A stretch of 64,000 bases of DNA from contig RSEE01000076.1 of NCBI GenBank assembly GCA_003971905.1, positions 186,001-250,000 on the forward strand, written 5' to 3'. The notes below the pieces were generated by a model that did not search any database, was not told the origin of the DNA, and worked only from the letters and a program-made list of their open reading frames with translations. Positions within the stretch are counted from its first letter, which is position 1. Each line of letters opens with the position of its first letter. This stretch comes from Moniliella sp. 'wahieum'. Lineage: Eukaryota; Basidiomycota; Moniliellomycetes; Moniliellales; Moniliellaceae. The translations under genes were made by a program, and so were the position numbers. This document shows, one piece after another, positions 21,834 to 33,765 of the stretch.

Positions 21834-23857
21834 ATGCCTTTCACCGTGCGCCCTCGCCGACGCCATCGTCACCTGCGGTGGCATACGTCCCAACACCGTC
21901 TTCGACCCTCGAGCTGAACAGGTATCCGAGCTGGACGAAAATCCCAACAGGACGAAAAGTTTGAAGAGAAGGTAGAGGTCAAGCTAGCGCGGTGGATCGC
22001 TTTGCCGGCAAGGTTAAAACATTTGGCGACCTCTCCAACATTGATCCCGACGTTGCGAAGAAACTGTTCGATCAGGATGAGGTGAGAGAAGCGTTCACCT
22101 CCCGCCAACTGGCCATGATCTCCCTTGCTGGTACGTTTCACAACACCCTCATGTGATGACTTTTTGTCGTCAAGGATCGAGGATTAATGAATGACTTTTT
22201 GCTGTGATGCAGGTTCGGTGGGTACAGTGTCTTCCTTGGAGTGGGAAAAGCTTTGGCCCATGCAGGCCCCCTTTCCCTGTTCCTCGGGTACTTGATTGTG
22301 GGCGTATTTGCCTGCTCATGCTCTTTTGTCAGGCAGAGGTACGTCTCTTATACTACCCGAACCTCTCTCTTCGTATACTGCCACTGCCGATATAGAGACT
22401 GACTTATGATTTATTAATAGCTAACCACCTGGCGCCCGTGAGCGGTTACTATGTTCGACACGCAGGAATGTTTGTTCCCAAGCACTTGCTTTCTCATCTG
22501 GATGGGCCACCGTGTACGGTTCTTTCGTTGGCTTACCGGGCGAGATTTCGGCCGCGTCGGCGCTAGCGCAGTACTGGAACTCCACACTGAATCCGGCGGT
22601 GATCGTGTCCATTTTTGGTGTAGTGCTCATGGTCTCCACGCTTCTTTACACGTCTACAGCGAGACAGAGTACGCATTTTCTATCATCAAGCTTACTACTG
22701 CGATTGGGCTTGTGATCTTCTGCATATGCATCGATCTTGGTGCCGGGCCTAACGGGCACATGACTGGATTTCAATACTGGCGGAACCAGGCCCTATGGTG
22801 TCGTACCTCGCCAAAGGGTCAGCTGGCCGTTGGTATGGTCTGTGGTACACACTCACCAACGCCGCGTATAGCTACCAGGGTATGGAGACCATCTGTGCGG
22901 CCGCAGCTGAAACGAGGAACCGCGCCAAGCCTTACCACGAGCAGCCAAACGCGTCTTCATTCGTGTAGTTGCAATCTACCTCTCGCTCGTTTTGTGTTGG
23001 CCTGATTGTCCCCTCTAATGACCCGCGTCTAATCAGCTCTTTGGGTAACGCATCAGCATCTCCCTTTGTCGTGGCTGCCACCAATGCCGGGGTGAAAGGC
23101 TTGTCAAGTCTACTAAATGTGGTTTTTATCACGTCCGCCTACAGCTCCCTCTCGTCGGGCACGCTATCTGGATCCCGCTCGGTAATGGCTCTGGCCAACA
23201 TGGGGTTTGCCCCCAAGATCTTCCGCAAAACCCAGGTGGGGCGTTCCCTATGTGGCAATCCTTGTCGTCATCGCTGGGTGGCCCTTGGGGTACACAGCAG
23301 TCAGTTCAAGTGCAACCAACGTGTTTGGGTACTTCCAAAGCTTGACTGCATCCTTGGCACTGTACCAGTGGTTCGTCACATGCTTGATTTTTCTCCGAGT
23401 ATACTATGCCATGCGAGCACAAGGGATTCCCCGTTCAGCGCTCCCGTGGCAGGCGTGGGGGCAGCCGTATTTGGGATGGATTGGATTGGCTGGCTCCTTT
23501 TTCTGTCTTATCACGGGCGGGTTTCCCTTCTTCATCCCCGGTAACCAAGAGCCACAGACGTTCATTTCGGCCTACTGTGCTCCCATCATCAATGTTTTCC
23601 TTCTGCTAGGATACAAGTTTTACACTGGCACCTCTCTGGATCCCACTCAAGGATGTCCCAATCCAACCATGGCTCACACGCAGTACCGTCAAAACCCGGA
23701 GCCAGAAGAACCCAAGCCCAAGGGGTGGATTCATCATCAGTTGGATTTGGTTCTAGTTACTAACACTGCACAAGCGATGGTGCTTAAATTACGTTCTTTG
23801 CTGGTGTCATATACAAATCTGTCCAAAAGCAACAGACCGAAGAGTATTACATTGTAG
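21834..23857 (+). CDS. amino acid permease (APC superfamily, fungal AAP type)
   Basis: Twelve-helix plasma-membrane amino acid importer. Segments seen in order: FGDLSNIDPDVAKKLFDQDE and REAFTSRQLAMISLAG; intron 22131-22212; FLGVGKALAHAGPLSLFLGY; intron 22339-22420; LTTWRPVSGYYVRHAGMFV; VGLPGEISAASALAQYWNS; VYSETEYAFSIIKLTTAIGL; then NAAYSYQGMETICAAAAETR, the consensus E-A of family helix 6. Next are NAGVKGLSSLLNVVFITSAY, SSGTLSGSRSVMALANMGFA (typical S-R--A-M), FGYFQSLTASLALYQWF and ITGGFPFFIPGN. The downstream tail PEPEEPKPKGWI is hydrophilic. Both introns have GTACGT donors. At least five single-base frame changes occur (near 22,230, 22,490, 22,790, 23,000 and 23,235). Substrate cannot be told from sequence. 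The start is uncertain. Confidence 0.88.
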
Positions 23858-25548
23858 CGACTTCGTGATCCGGGCGGTTATGGAGACAGCAACTATGGCT
23901 GCTGAAGGCGCTGAAGTATGTACGAAGGACACGATCAGAGTAGGGTAGGCGATCGATTGCGGAGAAATAGGCGTTTGGTGGTAGGATGAGGTCGATCAGG
24001 GCGAGAGGAAGACTACTCAGAAAAAAGAAGACTACTGTAGTTGTCGCTGGGGCTTACGTGGCTGCGCGCGCGCCACCAGCCTTCTCGGAGTCCGCGCAGC
24101 CCCGGGGGCTGGTGAGGCTGAAAGTGCTTAATTCACGACCGATGAAGTCAGCCGCCGCAACAACATGCAGCTAACAGTGAGTAGTGGGCGCCATAGCTAT
24201 AGCGGACCATAGCACTTTTAGTATAGCGCTTAGCGAGCAGCCATTTTTCACAACGTTTTTGTTCACTCCATCACCTCGTCTGTTGCTTTGAGCACCTAGT
24301 TTTGTTTACATGTTGTACCTGTGCATGTATGGCGGATCGCTAGCTGACTTGCTGACCTGCGCCTGCGACTGGCCGCTGTGCGAATATAGGAACAATTGAC
24401 GTGCAGGACATGGACCAAGGGTCTGAGGACCACAGCCCCCTCCGACCAGATCACTTTGATCTTCTTTACACATGCGGGCGCCATGCCAGTATCCCTATCC
24501 TCTCTGGCCTAGTGCCACACTCTCCTTTTAAATTATCCTTTTCTGCTGTTTCTCACTGCCAGGATTCAACGTGCTTAGCGCAGCGCTCAAGCTCAACTCA
24601 GCTCCAGTCTTCCCTTCAAGCTTCACCACTGCATAACTGTTCTTCGGACGTCGCTGGGGAACCACGATCATCGATCAGTAGGACACAGCCTATCGACTAT
24701 TCCCTTTGCATTTGTGTCAATGGAGGGGTATATATACACGTGATTCTGAGGCCGTGGGATTTACACCCAGTGGCGAAAACCCGATCAGGGGTTGGAGACA
24801 AGTTAGTATAGTGGTGTGACGATAACAGGCATAGGGGCAGTGTTGTTGCGTGGCGTTCTGCCGCGCTCTCGCGCACGCGCGCTCAGCCACGCCTGCGCCG
24901 AGCTGCTCCGAATCGGAGTACTGTCCCAGCCTGTGCCGCGGCCACTGCCACGCCAGCTACCCCGCACCAGCACAACACAGAACATACACAGCCATCTGCT
25001 GCCCGTGCGAACAACACGCAGGCGCAGGCCGTTACTCATTTGCAACTTAATTTTGATAATTGCCGCTGCGCGCGCATTGCGGACGGCGGGAAACCATGCG
25101 GGCTTGGTGCAGAAGACGGCCTGCTCTCGCACAGACAGCAGCACGGTAACCTCGTTACATGCATTGCACCGCCTCCCTGCGATGCTTAGATCTGTTGAGA
25201 GGTATGGACTTCTTATACCGGGTCGGGAGATGGCAGGGTATGTACCTGGATGTATACTCCTCGTGCAGCACCGCTTGGCTCCCATGATCGAATGTTAATG
25301 CTGATCTCCTCAACGTGTTCAACCGTTCAGCGTAATAGTAACAGCCTCGCAAACGCCTCATCTCACCGTTTTCAGCGAACGACAGGCGTCCAACCTGCCG
25401 CGCTTTGTGCTCGTTCCATTCGGCTCTCTCTTCAAAACCACCACCACATCTTCTTGCTTGTGTTCTTTTACCGCACGGCTCTTCATCTTCCTTGTCCCCT
25501 GCGCGTGGCCTTTTCTTCTCTCTTCAGTTGTTTTCAAGCCACCATATC
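23858..25548. other. spacer upstream of the glycosidase-like gene
   Basis: No gene is recognised. An 8-bp inverted repeat CACCAGCC/GGCTGGTG lies at 24,074-24,114. The last 250 bp are CT-rich and probably hold the promoter and 5' UTR of the next gene. Confidence 0.5.
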
Positions 25549-27173
25549 ATGCTTCTCTTCGCTACTGGGGCCGCATACTCGGTCGTTTACTTGCTCATCC
25601 TTGCCATCGCCATCGCACAAGCATGGGCTGCACCCCAAGCGTCCATTCGGTCGTCCCACCCACAACCTACTTCTTTTTCTGTCCCCCACTCCAAATCGCC
25701 CGAACTCCCGTCGACCAGTCACGATGGGTCGAAGACATGGCCAGGCGCCTGGGCCCCATCGCAGGACGGGTTTTGTTCGAAAATTACTCATCGGCCCCGA
25801 TCTTTTGATATGGGGTTCAACATTGATTTGGTGGCACAGCGTGCACAAGAACTTGCTTCCCACAGCTGGGAGTACGGTGCCAACGCCGAGGCACTTCTGG
25901 AACTATATTCCCCGACTCAAGCCGTCTTTTCCAAGTCATCTTTCCCTCAAGGAACGATTCCGAAGAACGCCCAAGTTTCTAGCACTCCAGCGTTGGCATA
26001 CATTGCGCCCAAGATCTACACTAACAATTCCGACGTTTTATCAACGGGGCTGGTTCCTCGGGTGACCCTTGCTCCTGGGAGTGAGCGCTGTTCTTCTTTC
26101 CTACCATGCGTCCAATGATTCTTCCTACCCACCTGCCCAGGCATATCAAAATGCTGTCCACCGCCAGCTTCACCATCTGTTGGGTGGTGTGCCCCGTTAT
26201 CCTTCGGGTGCGATCAGCTCGCGTGAACATAACCTAGAAATGTGGTCGGACTTTGTCGTACGTTCTGCCTGATACTTTTTGCTGCTTTGAAAAAAAGGTA
26301 ACAAAGATCCTAACAACTTTTCTCTCTTATACCACAGTATATGACGTTCCCTTTCATGGCGTACCAAGCCGCTGCAGCCAACGATACCAGTCTGCTCCAG
26401 CTAACTGTGAGCCAAATACAGTCGTATCAGCAAACACTGGAGTACCACTCACAGGGACCAAACCAATGGAGTCATCCCCAGCTGGCTGGGATTTGGCAGC
26501 ACATTATTGGCGGAGGGGATCGATCTGCGGGTTTGTGGACGACAGGGAATGCTTGGGCGCTTAATGGCCTGCTGCGGGTACTGGCCGTTCTGAAAAACTG
26601 GCCTGGGGCAGCACAACTCAGCTCATCAGCAACCCAAGTCGAGGCATGGTGAACAGTATCTTGAACCCGATCGCCACTTGCTTTGCACAAGCTGGGTGCA
26701 CCATGGTGGATGCACAAACGGGACTGCTCAAGGGCTATTTGGCCGGCGGGCCCCAAGGACCTGACGATAACTCCATCTGGCCTGGGGATGTGGCAGGTAG
26801 CGCAGGGGTAGCCAGTGCCATTTATCGTATGGCCCAGCTGGGTCTGGGCAACAATACCCATCTCACTCTTGCCCACCATCTCCGCACCACGATCTCATCC
26901 AACGGCCATATTGATTCGCAAGGATACGCTTCCCCAGCCATGAACCCTTACGACTGGACTAGCAACGTCTCCACCTCCCGTTCCCCCGAGGCGCAAGCAT
27001 TTGTCGTGCTCATGGGCAGCGTATCGCGGATGTGCGACGACCAAGACTTGCTAAGATCGTTGGCGGCTTTTCCTATACTCCATTCCCTTACACTTCTTTG
27101 CCAGGATTTATCATTTTGGCCAACTCCAGGCCCAATATACCGAGCTGGGCTCACTCCTCTTTTGTTGTCCTAA
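25549..27173 (+). CDS. secreted six-hairpin glycosidase-like protein (GH88/GH105-related)
   Basis: Predicted secreted sugar-active enzyme with an alpha/alpha toroid fold. The ATG at 25549 begins a signal peptide (MLLFATGAAYSVVYLLILAI, then AIAQAWA). The mature part has SWEYGANAEALLELYSP, ALAYIAPKIYTN, LGVSAVLLSYHASN, GVPRYPSGAISSREHNLEMW, then the intron at 26258-26337 (GTACGT donor, CTAACAAC branch). Exon 2 starts YMTFPFMAYQAAAANDTSLL and continues AGIWQHIIGGGDRSAGLWTT, GNAWALNGLLRVLAVLKNW, NSIWPGDVAGSAGVASAIYR, SQGYASPAMNPYDW and SPEAQAFVVLM. This pattern is that of a fungal family in the six-hairpin glycosidase superfamily; the true substrate is unknown. Frames shift near 26,033, 26,066 and 26,645. 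The last 40 residues may be read in the wrong frame. Confidence 0.78.
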
Positions 27174-28224
27174 TCTCTCTATCTCTGCTGAAGGTCGAGA
27201 TGTAAACTGTCTTTTACCCTGTTGCTCTCTCTGTATATCTTCCATCTCGGGTCTCCCCTTTGTATAGCATCGACGTTCTTGGAGATGCAGCCCCACCCAA
27301 CACCTGGCGTCTTGGCAATTTCCATATTGGGAGAGGACACTCTAAGACTGGATCTTAGTCAAGTGGATCCCGAAGATTCTCGCCTCAAAATGCTGCATGT
27401 GCTGGTCACTATTATATGTGCTGGACACTATATCCGTTGTGGAATCACACATAGTTGGGGCACTGGTCCCTTTTCTCTCTAAACCCCTTTCCCCTCGGTT
27501 ACTGCCTGTGACTACTACTTTGTATGAAGAGGAAAGGCTGAGGCCTGGCTGCCTCTCTCTCTCCTCTTCATCAGCCTCATCATCGAGGTTCACTATGACG
27601 TCTCACAGGGAGATGGGATTGGTCGAAATTAATGATCGACGAGATGGGAGAGACATGTTAACTCTCCCTCGAGCTGGTCTCGGTTGTCTCTCTCTCATCT
27701 GGGCGGCAGCGGAGGCTCCCCATTACGCTCTTTTCCCCCCGGTTTGGCTACTGCGGGTAGGGTGAGAACCTCTATAGTGTTGTGGACGAAACGCTGGGTG
27801 AGTCGTTTGCTCGACGGAACAGCCAATGCGGTGTGCACGTCCGATGGGATCGATGAGGCCATTGATACTGGCAAGGAGGATGCACACCCAAGTTGGGGCA
27901 GCGATGCGTGACGATGCTAAATTGGCGGGTGATGCATGCGGTGCTTAGCTGAGATCAGGCTGATCCTGCTGGTACTGTGGGGCGTGCGTGGACTAAGTAC
28001 TGAGGCGAGTCCTGGACTTCCGCCACTAGCCCTGACTAGCCGCGGCGCCGGCTTCGGAACGGATCCCACCGGCCACCTCTCTAACCGGTGCCCGGTGCCC
28101 CCCCCCACACACCTGGGGAGGAGTAGAGGCGCGGTGGTGCTTTGGGGCATTCTTTCCTTCTTCTGGCACATCACCTCCTTTCCGTTCTCCCTCCCCGCCT
28201 CTGCTCGTCCCCTCCACGATCAAC
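27174..28224. other. spacer
   Basis: No gene is recognised. CT-rich tracts occur around 27,215-27,240 and 27,550-27,570. A single AAGTACTGAG palindromic word lies at 27,992. Confidence 0.5.
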
Positions 28225-29276
28225 ATGTCTGTTGCGCACGGTATTACTCACGTGGGTGTTGTTGGTGCTGGGCAGATGGGGCTTGGGATTGCGTACGTGT
28301 GCGCGACGCGAGCCAAGGTGGCCCAAGTGAGTGTGTGCGACACGAGTTCGGCGCAGCTGGCCAAGGGCGTCTTTCTTTGAACAGCTCCTGGCCAAGGACG
28401 TGGCCAAAGGCCGAATGACCCAGGAAGACGCCACGGCTGCCCGCGCACGTCTCGTCACCATTGGGGGGATCCCTGAATTTGAAGCGGCCAAGCCTGAGAT
28501 GGTCATCGAGGTCTGTCTTGGTTCTTCCCCTCCCACACGAACAGAGCGAGGGCAAAGGAAGCTAACAACTAACCGTTTTCTTGCATGCAGGCTGCAACGG
28601 AGTCGCTGTCAATCAAAGAAAAGATCTTTACTGCACTCGCTCAGGCCTGCCTCTCCAGACGATTTTGGCCACCAACACTTCCTCCATCAGTGTGACCAAG
28701 ATTGCCGCGGCGGCGGTAGTCCCTTCGCAGACACCGCTGGCCTCTGGTGCTCTCCCAAAGGCCCCGAGCGTGTAGTGGGTCTCCACTTTTTCAATCCGGT
28801 GCCGGTGATGAAATTGGTGGAGCTCATTCCGGCGCTGCAAACGTCGGATGAAGTTTTGGCTCGTGCCAAGGCATTTGCCGAAGCTTGCGGCAAGACAGTC
28901 ACCCAGTCCAAAGATGTCCCTGGCTTTGTTTCGAACCGACTACTGATGCCTTTCATTAACGAGGCCATCATTGCGCTCGAGACTGGAGTGAGCAGCAAGG
29001 AGGATATTGATACCTGCCTCAAGCTTGGCATGGCCCATCCTATGGGTCCTCTTCAGTTGGCCGACTTTATCGGTCTGGACACTTGCCTGTATATCATGCA
29101 AACACTGTATGCCGAAACTGCCGATTCCAAGTACCGCCCTTCCATTCTGTTGGGCCGCATGGTTAATGCCGGTTGGCTCGGGAAAAAGAGCGGCAAGGTT
29201 CGTTCGTTCTTGTGCTGGGCGCTGCGGATGCTGACGATATGTTGGGCTATACAAACAGGGCTTCTACGACTACTAG
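28225..29276 (+). CDS. 3-hydroxyacyl-CoA / 3-hydroxybutyryl-CoA dehydrogenase
   Basis: NAD-dependent oxidation of 3-hydroxyacyl-CoA in fatty-acid or butanoate breakdown. The start at 28225 gives MSVAHGITHVGVVGAGQMG, with GAGQMG as the Rossmann NAD-binding motif. Then FEQLLAKDVAKGRMTQEDAT, PEMVIE, intron about 28,512-28,590 (ends GCATGCAG), AATESLSIKEKIFTALAQA, ATNTSSISVTKIA, VVGLHFFNPVPVMKLVE (catalytic His), DVPGFVSNRLLMPFINEAI, MGPLQLADFIGLDTCLYIMQ and AGWLGKKSGK. The intron at 29198-29258 precedes the terminal exon GFYDY with stop TAG at 29274. Roughly 300 residues, right for the single-domain family. Frames change near 28,370, 28,650 and 28,765. No peroxisomal C-terminal tripeptide is seen and no clear mitochondrial presequence, so location is open. 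Confidence 0.92.
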
Positions 29277-30734
29277 TCGACTGCCTTCCAAACTGGCACA
29301 ATGTTATGCCATCAACGCATTCTGTGTACGTCAGCCATAGGATAACAAGATGTCCGTTCCCCCTGAAAGGGGGGGGGGGGGGATTACTGCATGCACAACG
29401 CGATGCACCATAGAACGAGTCGCTGTGAGCAAATTTGCAGCTCTTTTGATGTCACGACTGAAGATACTACTGCTGTCACCCCATCACTGCCTTACACGGC
29501 GTTCTCTCTGCTGTTGTGGATGTTGGCCGGTAATGAATGTTGCTTCTTTTGGACTTCGCTCGAACCGCATGCGCTTTTCTTCACGCGAGAATGGCGGGTC
29601 TCCTGATTGGGCTTGGTCGTGAAATTCGGAACCTGTATTCCTCTCCATCTGTTGCTTACCCCCTGTGCTCGCCATCTGTGACTTCGTGGGCGTCACGCGT
29701 CACCTCGTTCCGTTCTGCCAGGCGGGAAGGTTCGTATTTGGTCGTGCTTCTCGTACCTCTCCAGCGATCTCGGTGTTCTCGGTAATCTCCAAGAGTCGGA
29801 AGAAGAGCGTAAGATGATAACTCCCACGGCAGGCAACCCGGTTTTCGCTGAAGTATGACGCTTTCGCACCCTCATCCTCGTTGGTCTTCTCCTCCTCTTC
29901 CTCTTCCTCTTCCTCTTCCTCTTCCTCTTCCTCTTCCTCTTCCTCTTCCTCTTCTCTTCCTCTTCCTCTTCCTCTCCTCTTCCTCTTCCTCTTCCTCTTC
30001 CTCTTCCTCTTCCTCTTCCTCTCCTTCCTCTTCCTTTTCCTCTTCCGAGTTAGGGAGCTACCAAGTCATACCTTCTCCCCAACAGGAGATGGACGAGCGA
30101 TGCAATTAATCTGACTACCCCACAATGCTGTACTCATCCGAGCTCTTCATCCCTGATCTCTGTGCTACAGACCAAGGGGCGGGCAGGACGATTGATGCGT
30201 AGGAGCACACGCTCTACGGCGATTTTGATCCGCACAATGATGCTATCCATTGTGACACGCGCACTCGACTCCCTGCTGCGGGGCGATGATTGACACACGT
30301 GGATCGACTTCGCCGCCCTTTTTTGTCTGAGTTCCCCAGGCTTGGCCGGCTCAAGCCTCACTTTGCCCTGGCCAGTGAAGCGGAGTACAATATGCTTTCG
30401 CTAGAGGCAGTAGAGTGCATGTGCCAACCTGCTCCAATGACTAGTGACTAGAGTGACTGCACTCCGCATCACGAAAACAGCTGGGAGACAAAGGCGAGCC
30501 CCGCTCTGTCATCCATGCTCTTGCCTCCTTTCATTCCGCTCGTGTGGGAGCCACCACGTCGCCTCAACCCGATCCCTCACCTGCATCACCACCATTCAAT
30601 AACATTGATGAAAGAGTACGTGGCTCGAATAGTGTACAGAGGGGTAAGAGGAATAGCTGGGTAAGTAAGGAAAGGTGTGCGCTGCAGAGGGGGATCTTCC
30701 AAAGGCCAGGCGAATGGTCGGTGGGGGACACCGG
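29277..30734. other. spacer with long pyrimidine microsatellite
   Basis: A 13-base G run lies near 29,370. The CT-rich hexamer array at 29,886-30,050 dominates the middle. I see no supported gene in the rest. Confidence 0.5.
29886..30050. repeat. (TTCCTC)n polypyrimidine microsatellite
   Basis: About 165 bp of nearly pure pyrimidine strand built of TCCTCT hexamers, with a few phase slips (for example CTTCTCTTCC near 29,952 and 30,022). Plus-strand frames read poly-Ser or Leu-Pro repeats, but no start or domain suggests coding use. Confidence 0.95.
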
Positions 30735-31670
30735 TCACGAGTCAAGCACGAGACAAGGCGCGCCGGTTGAGATCTGAGAAGCGCCGAGGTGGTCTCGTTT
30801 CAAGCGGAGATGGGCTTGAACGAGGTGCTGGACCGGGCTGAGGAGATGTGGGGACGAGTCCTGCCTTGGGAAGGGTGGTGGTTGGGGACAGGGGAAGAGG
30901 AAGACGAGGGAGCGTCGAGGCAAGCAAGGCCTGAGGCCAATTGAGAGAAAAGGGGTTGGTGGGCACCTCGGACGAGGTGGGAGCGGGGCGGCCCGAGGGG
31001 CTCTTGGGAGAGTTGGAGCGGCGCGTCTTGGAGCGAGAGCGGGAAGAGTTGGGCTTGGCCGAGTGAGAGGAGGACAGGGCCTTGCTGCCCTCGTCGGTAT
31101 CCGAGCACGTGGACGGGCCAAGGGGAGCGGGGCAACGTAGGTCATCGAGGCCCTTGATGTGCTGGTGGTAGGCGCCAGACGAGGCTTAGCGCGGTCGCTG
31201 GTGCTGCTGCCGCCACAAAGGCTGGCGCGCTTGTCGGAGGGAGGCGAGGAGGGGGACGAGGAGCGATGCAGGTCCTTGGGGCTGGGGGGGGGCGAGGGCG
31301 ACGAGGAAGGCGGCGATGGCTGCGGCCGCAGATGGCCGAAAAAACGCGCGAGCGGGGGCATGGGAGCAAGGAGGACCGAGGAGGCCGGGCGGGGGCGCGC
31401 GGGGGGACACGGGAGCAAGTGAGCGGACGGAGCGGGTGTGGTAGGGGCGGAGGTGGGAGCGTCAACCGCACCCAAGGCGCTGGCAAGGGTGGACGAGCGC
31501 TGGCGGCGGGAAGGGTGGGCTGGGCGTGCATGTGATTGGGCATGCTGTGGCATTGGCTGCTGGGCTTGGCGCCAAGCCCAGCAGCTGCTGCGCCGTGCCA
31601 GCCGTGCTGTGTACTGCCTTGCCGGCCCACCTGCGGCCCCGTGCCTCTGCACCGCCGTCCTGGTGCCCAC
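30735..31670 (-). CDS. hypothetical Ser/Pro-rich protein (weak)
   Basis: A 311-codon frame on the minus strand. The middle part is Ser/Pro-rich (SPSPPPSPKDLHRSSSPSSP), followed by SDKRASLCGGSSTSDRAKP. Near 31,090 a neighbouring frame looks more protein-like, with SHSAKPNSSRSRSKTRRSNS, then PKSPSGRPAPTSSEVPTNP and an end FSDLNRRALSRA at about 30,742. A frameshift there is likely. No domain is recognised. It resembles disordered, phosphorylation-prone fungal proteins. GC-rich DNA often has long chance frames, so the gene is tentative. Confidence 0.35.
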   Translation of the reverse strand: MGTRTAVQRHGAAGGPARQYTARLARRSSCWAWRQAQQPMPQHAQSHARPAHPSRRQRSSTLASALGAVDAPTSAPTTPAPSAHLLPCPPARPRPASSVLLAPMPPLARFFGHLRPQPSPPSSSPSPPPSPKDLHRSSSPSSPPSDKRASLCGGSSTSDRAKPRLAPTTSTSRASMTYVAPLPLARPRARIPTRAARPCPPLTRPSPTLPALAPRRAAPTLPRAPRAAPLPPRPRCPPTPFLSIGLRPCLPRRSLVFLFPCPQPPPFPRQDSSPHLLSPVQHLVQAHLRLKRDHLGASQISTGAPCLVLDS

Positions 31671-32237
31671 GGCTTGCCAAAGTCTTAGGCTGGCCTGGTG
31701 CCGGTGCCATTACGTCAGCCGCCCATCTCCTTACGCGTTACGGCTGTCCGTTGCCTCGGGGTTTCGCCCAAGTCTCAGCGCTTAGCCTGAGCGCCTGAGC
31801 GCCTCAACCTCCCTCAAGCTTCAAGCCTCCAGTCTCCTCCTCCTCCTCCCGGGTGAGTCCGAAGTGATGCCGGTGATGGACACGACACGAGCAGTGCCCT
31901 GGGCGTTGTTAGTCCCTTGCATATTGATGCGCCTGGCTCCGCTGGGTCGTAGAACGTGTGGATCACTTGATGGCGCACGTGACTGTCCCGTATCACATGT
32001 CACATGCAGTACTCACATGCTGTCACTAAGGCTATAGGAAGAGGAGACGCGCTGCACCATGCACACCATGGCACCACCACACTCGCTCGGCAAACGTTTG
32101 TGAACGAATCGGGCTAACAATCCGCGCAAGGCATGCACTTGCAGCTTGCAGGACGATCCCTGAGGGATCTGAGGCCGAGGCCCGAGGAGATCACCCGGGT
32201 AACCCTAATAAAGGGGAGAGCATATGGTTTCGCGTTA

Positions 32238-32285
32238 CGCGTTAACGTTTCGGTTTAACGTTTAACGTCGAACGCGTTTAACCGA
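32238..32285. repeat. 7-bp array of AACGTTT / ACGCGTT units
   Basis: Tandem ACGCGTT and AACGTTT units, both palindromic hexamers plus T, form a mixed array and end in a second ACGCGTTT. Confidence 0.75.
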
Positions 32286-32707
32286 GAGGATATACAGCCT
32301 GTGCTTCCATACATATCAAGGTCAAACTCAACGTGGTATGCTTTACGCGTTACGCTACGGAAGATTGTATACTGGGCAAGGTGGAGAGGAAACACAGTCA
32401 GAGATACAATAGCTTCGTACAAGCTCCTGACGCTAATTTGACATTTGTATGTATAGCGATGTTCTTCTCCCGACGCGGCTCTCCTCCTCTCCCCGGCCCT
32501 GGTCTTCAATGCACGTCCGATGACGCTATTAGTCATGGGAAAGTACTGGTGCGGATGATGAGCCTGGGTCCAATACATGCCTTTTTTGTTTTGGTCGTTT
32601 GCCACGAACCAATATCCCCTCAACTTTTACCTTTTTGGCCTTCTTGATAGCAAGTTTTTGTTGGCATTATAGTTTCTTGGTAACGCCTAAGGTTTCTTGA
32701 TAGAAGA

Positions 32708-33050
32708 GGACGTTCTTCCCTCTGGTTTTGACGAGACGCGAGGATACTACGGTACCAAGACAGCGGGCAAGATATTTGCGCATTGGAAGAATTTGGCTAC
32801 TGAGAGTCTCAATGGAAATGGTTCCTCGCTCGGATGTCTACCACGTTCATCCGTGTCCACACGCGCTTCCTAAGGTACGGGACCGGATGGCGACCACCGG
32901 AGGGTCCTGATATCCTGGCGATCCCCCTGGTTCCTTAATCTTGGTGGCTCTTCCAAGTAACCCCCGCAGATGAACGGTTCGGTTTAGACGTAGCGTTCCC
33001 CCTGTCCCAGCCTTAAGTTCTGTCAATGGTATGGATGCAGAAGAGGATGA
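32708..33050 (+). repeat. repeat copy A: degraded copy of a coding dispersed repeat
   Basis: This stretch matches the reverse complement of 44,324-44,675 over its whole length, both in the coding part and in the flank past the stop. With one frame change near 32,800 it reads FAHWKNLATES, then SQWKWFLARMSTTFIRVHTR and RPPEGPDILAIPLVP with stop TAA. That is clearly the same protein tail as in copy B. The differences are mostly substitutions, many synonymous or conservative, so the copies seem to have diverged as protein-coding paralogues before this one broke. Confidence 0.88.
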
Positions 33051-33765
33051 AGAGAAGACGCCGAAGTATACTACTTACAATTGGGAAATGATCAGGAAAA
33101 TGATGGCTCGAGTCGATTAGGAATCGATCCCTGAATTTCTAGCAACCATCATTCATGCATCATGCATAGTGACCCTGGCACATTGAGCCCCCTTGTCTCC
33201 TATCGCTCTAGCTGTCTACCACACTCCCTATACGATCTTCCCCTACTAACGGCCTCATCCTCTCCTTGAATAGCATCCCCATCTTCCCTCTCTTTCTCTC
33301 TCTCTCAGTCCATTATAACTCTTCACAATGGACCTCATGATTTCGCCTCTTGGCCAGGGAAACGAAACCACAATTTACTCAAAGTTAAGCCTATATAAAC
33401 GGTTGTCCGTCTCGGCATGCCACCATGGTCACCCGTTGCTGCTGTATCGATCATTGACACCCCTGGTCAAGGGACCACCTACGTGTTATCAAAAGCGGTC
33501 CCTACCCACTCGGCCATCGTGTGCAGAACATTCAAAAAGCTACTTCCACAAGCCCCTATGAGGGATGTTACATCTTACATCTTACGCGCGCCAATGGTGA
33601 TGGCGCGACGACAGCGCATCCGGGCATGGAGCTGGAACATATCCATTTTTGAATGCATCGAAAGATGCGGGCATAACAAGGACGTGCAACCGACTACGAT
33701 CCCATACCGAATGGGGATGTTTTTGCCGAACACACACGTCCTTACGAGAGGGCAAAGACAACACC

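Larger units (their letters stand above)
31671..33765. other. spacer with palindromic arrays and repeat copy A
   Basis: ACATGTC/CACATGC units lie at 31,990-32,025. ACGCGTTAACG/AACGTTTAACG words lie at 32,238-32,285. Repeat copy A is at 32,708-33,050. No conserved gene is visible otherwise. Confidence 0.6.

Noticed and set aside
24074-24114. 8-bp inverted repeat as a terminator or element end
   Set aside because: The stem is short with a 25-base loop, and nothing nearby suggests a function.
29855-30114. Poly-Ser and Leu-Pro ORFs over the CT microsatellite
   Set aside because: They are translations of a simple repeat and lack conserved sequence.
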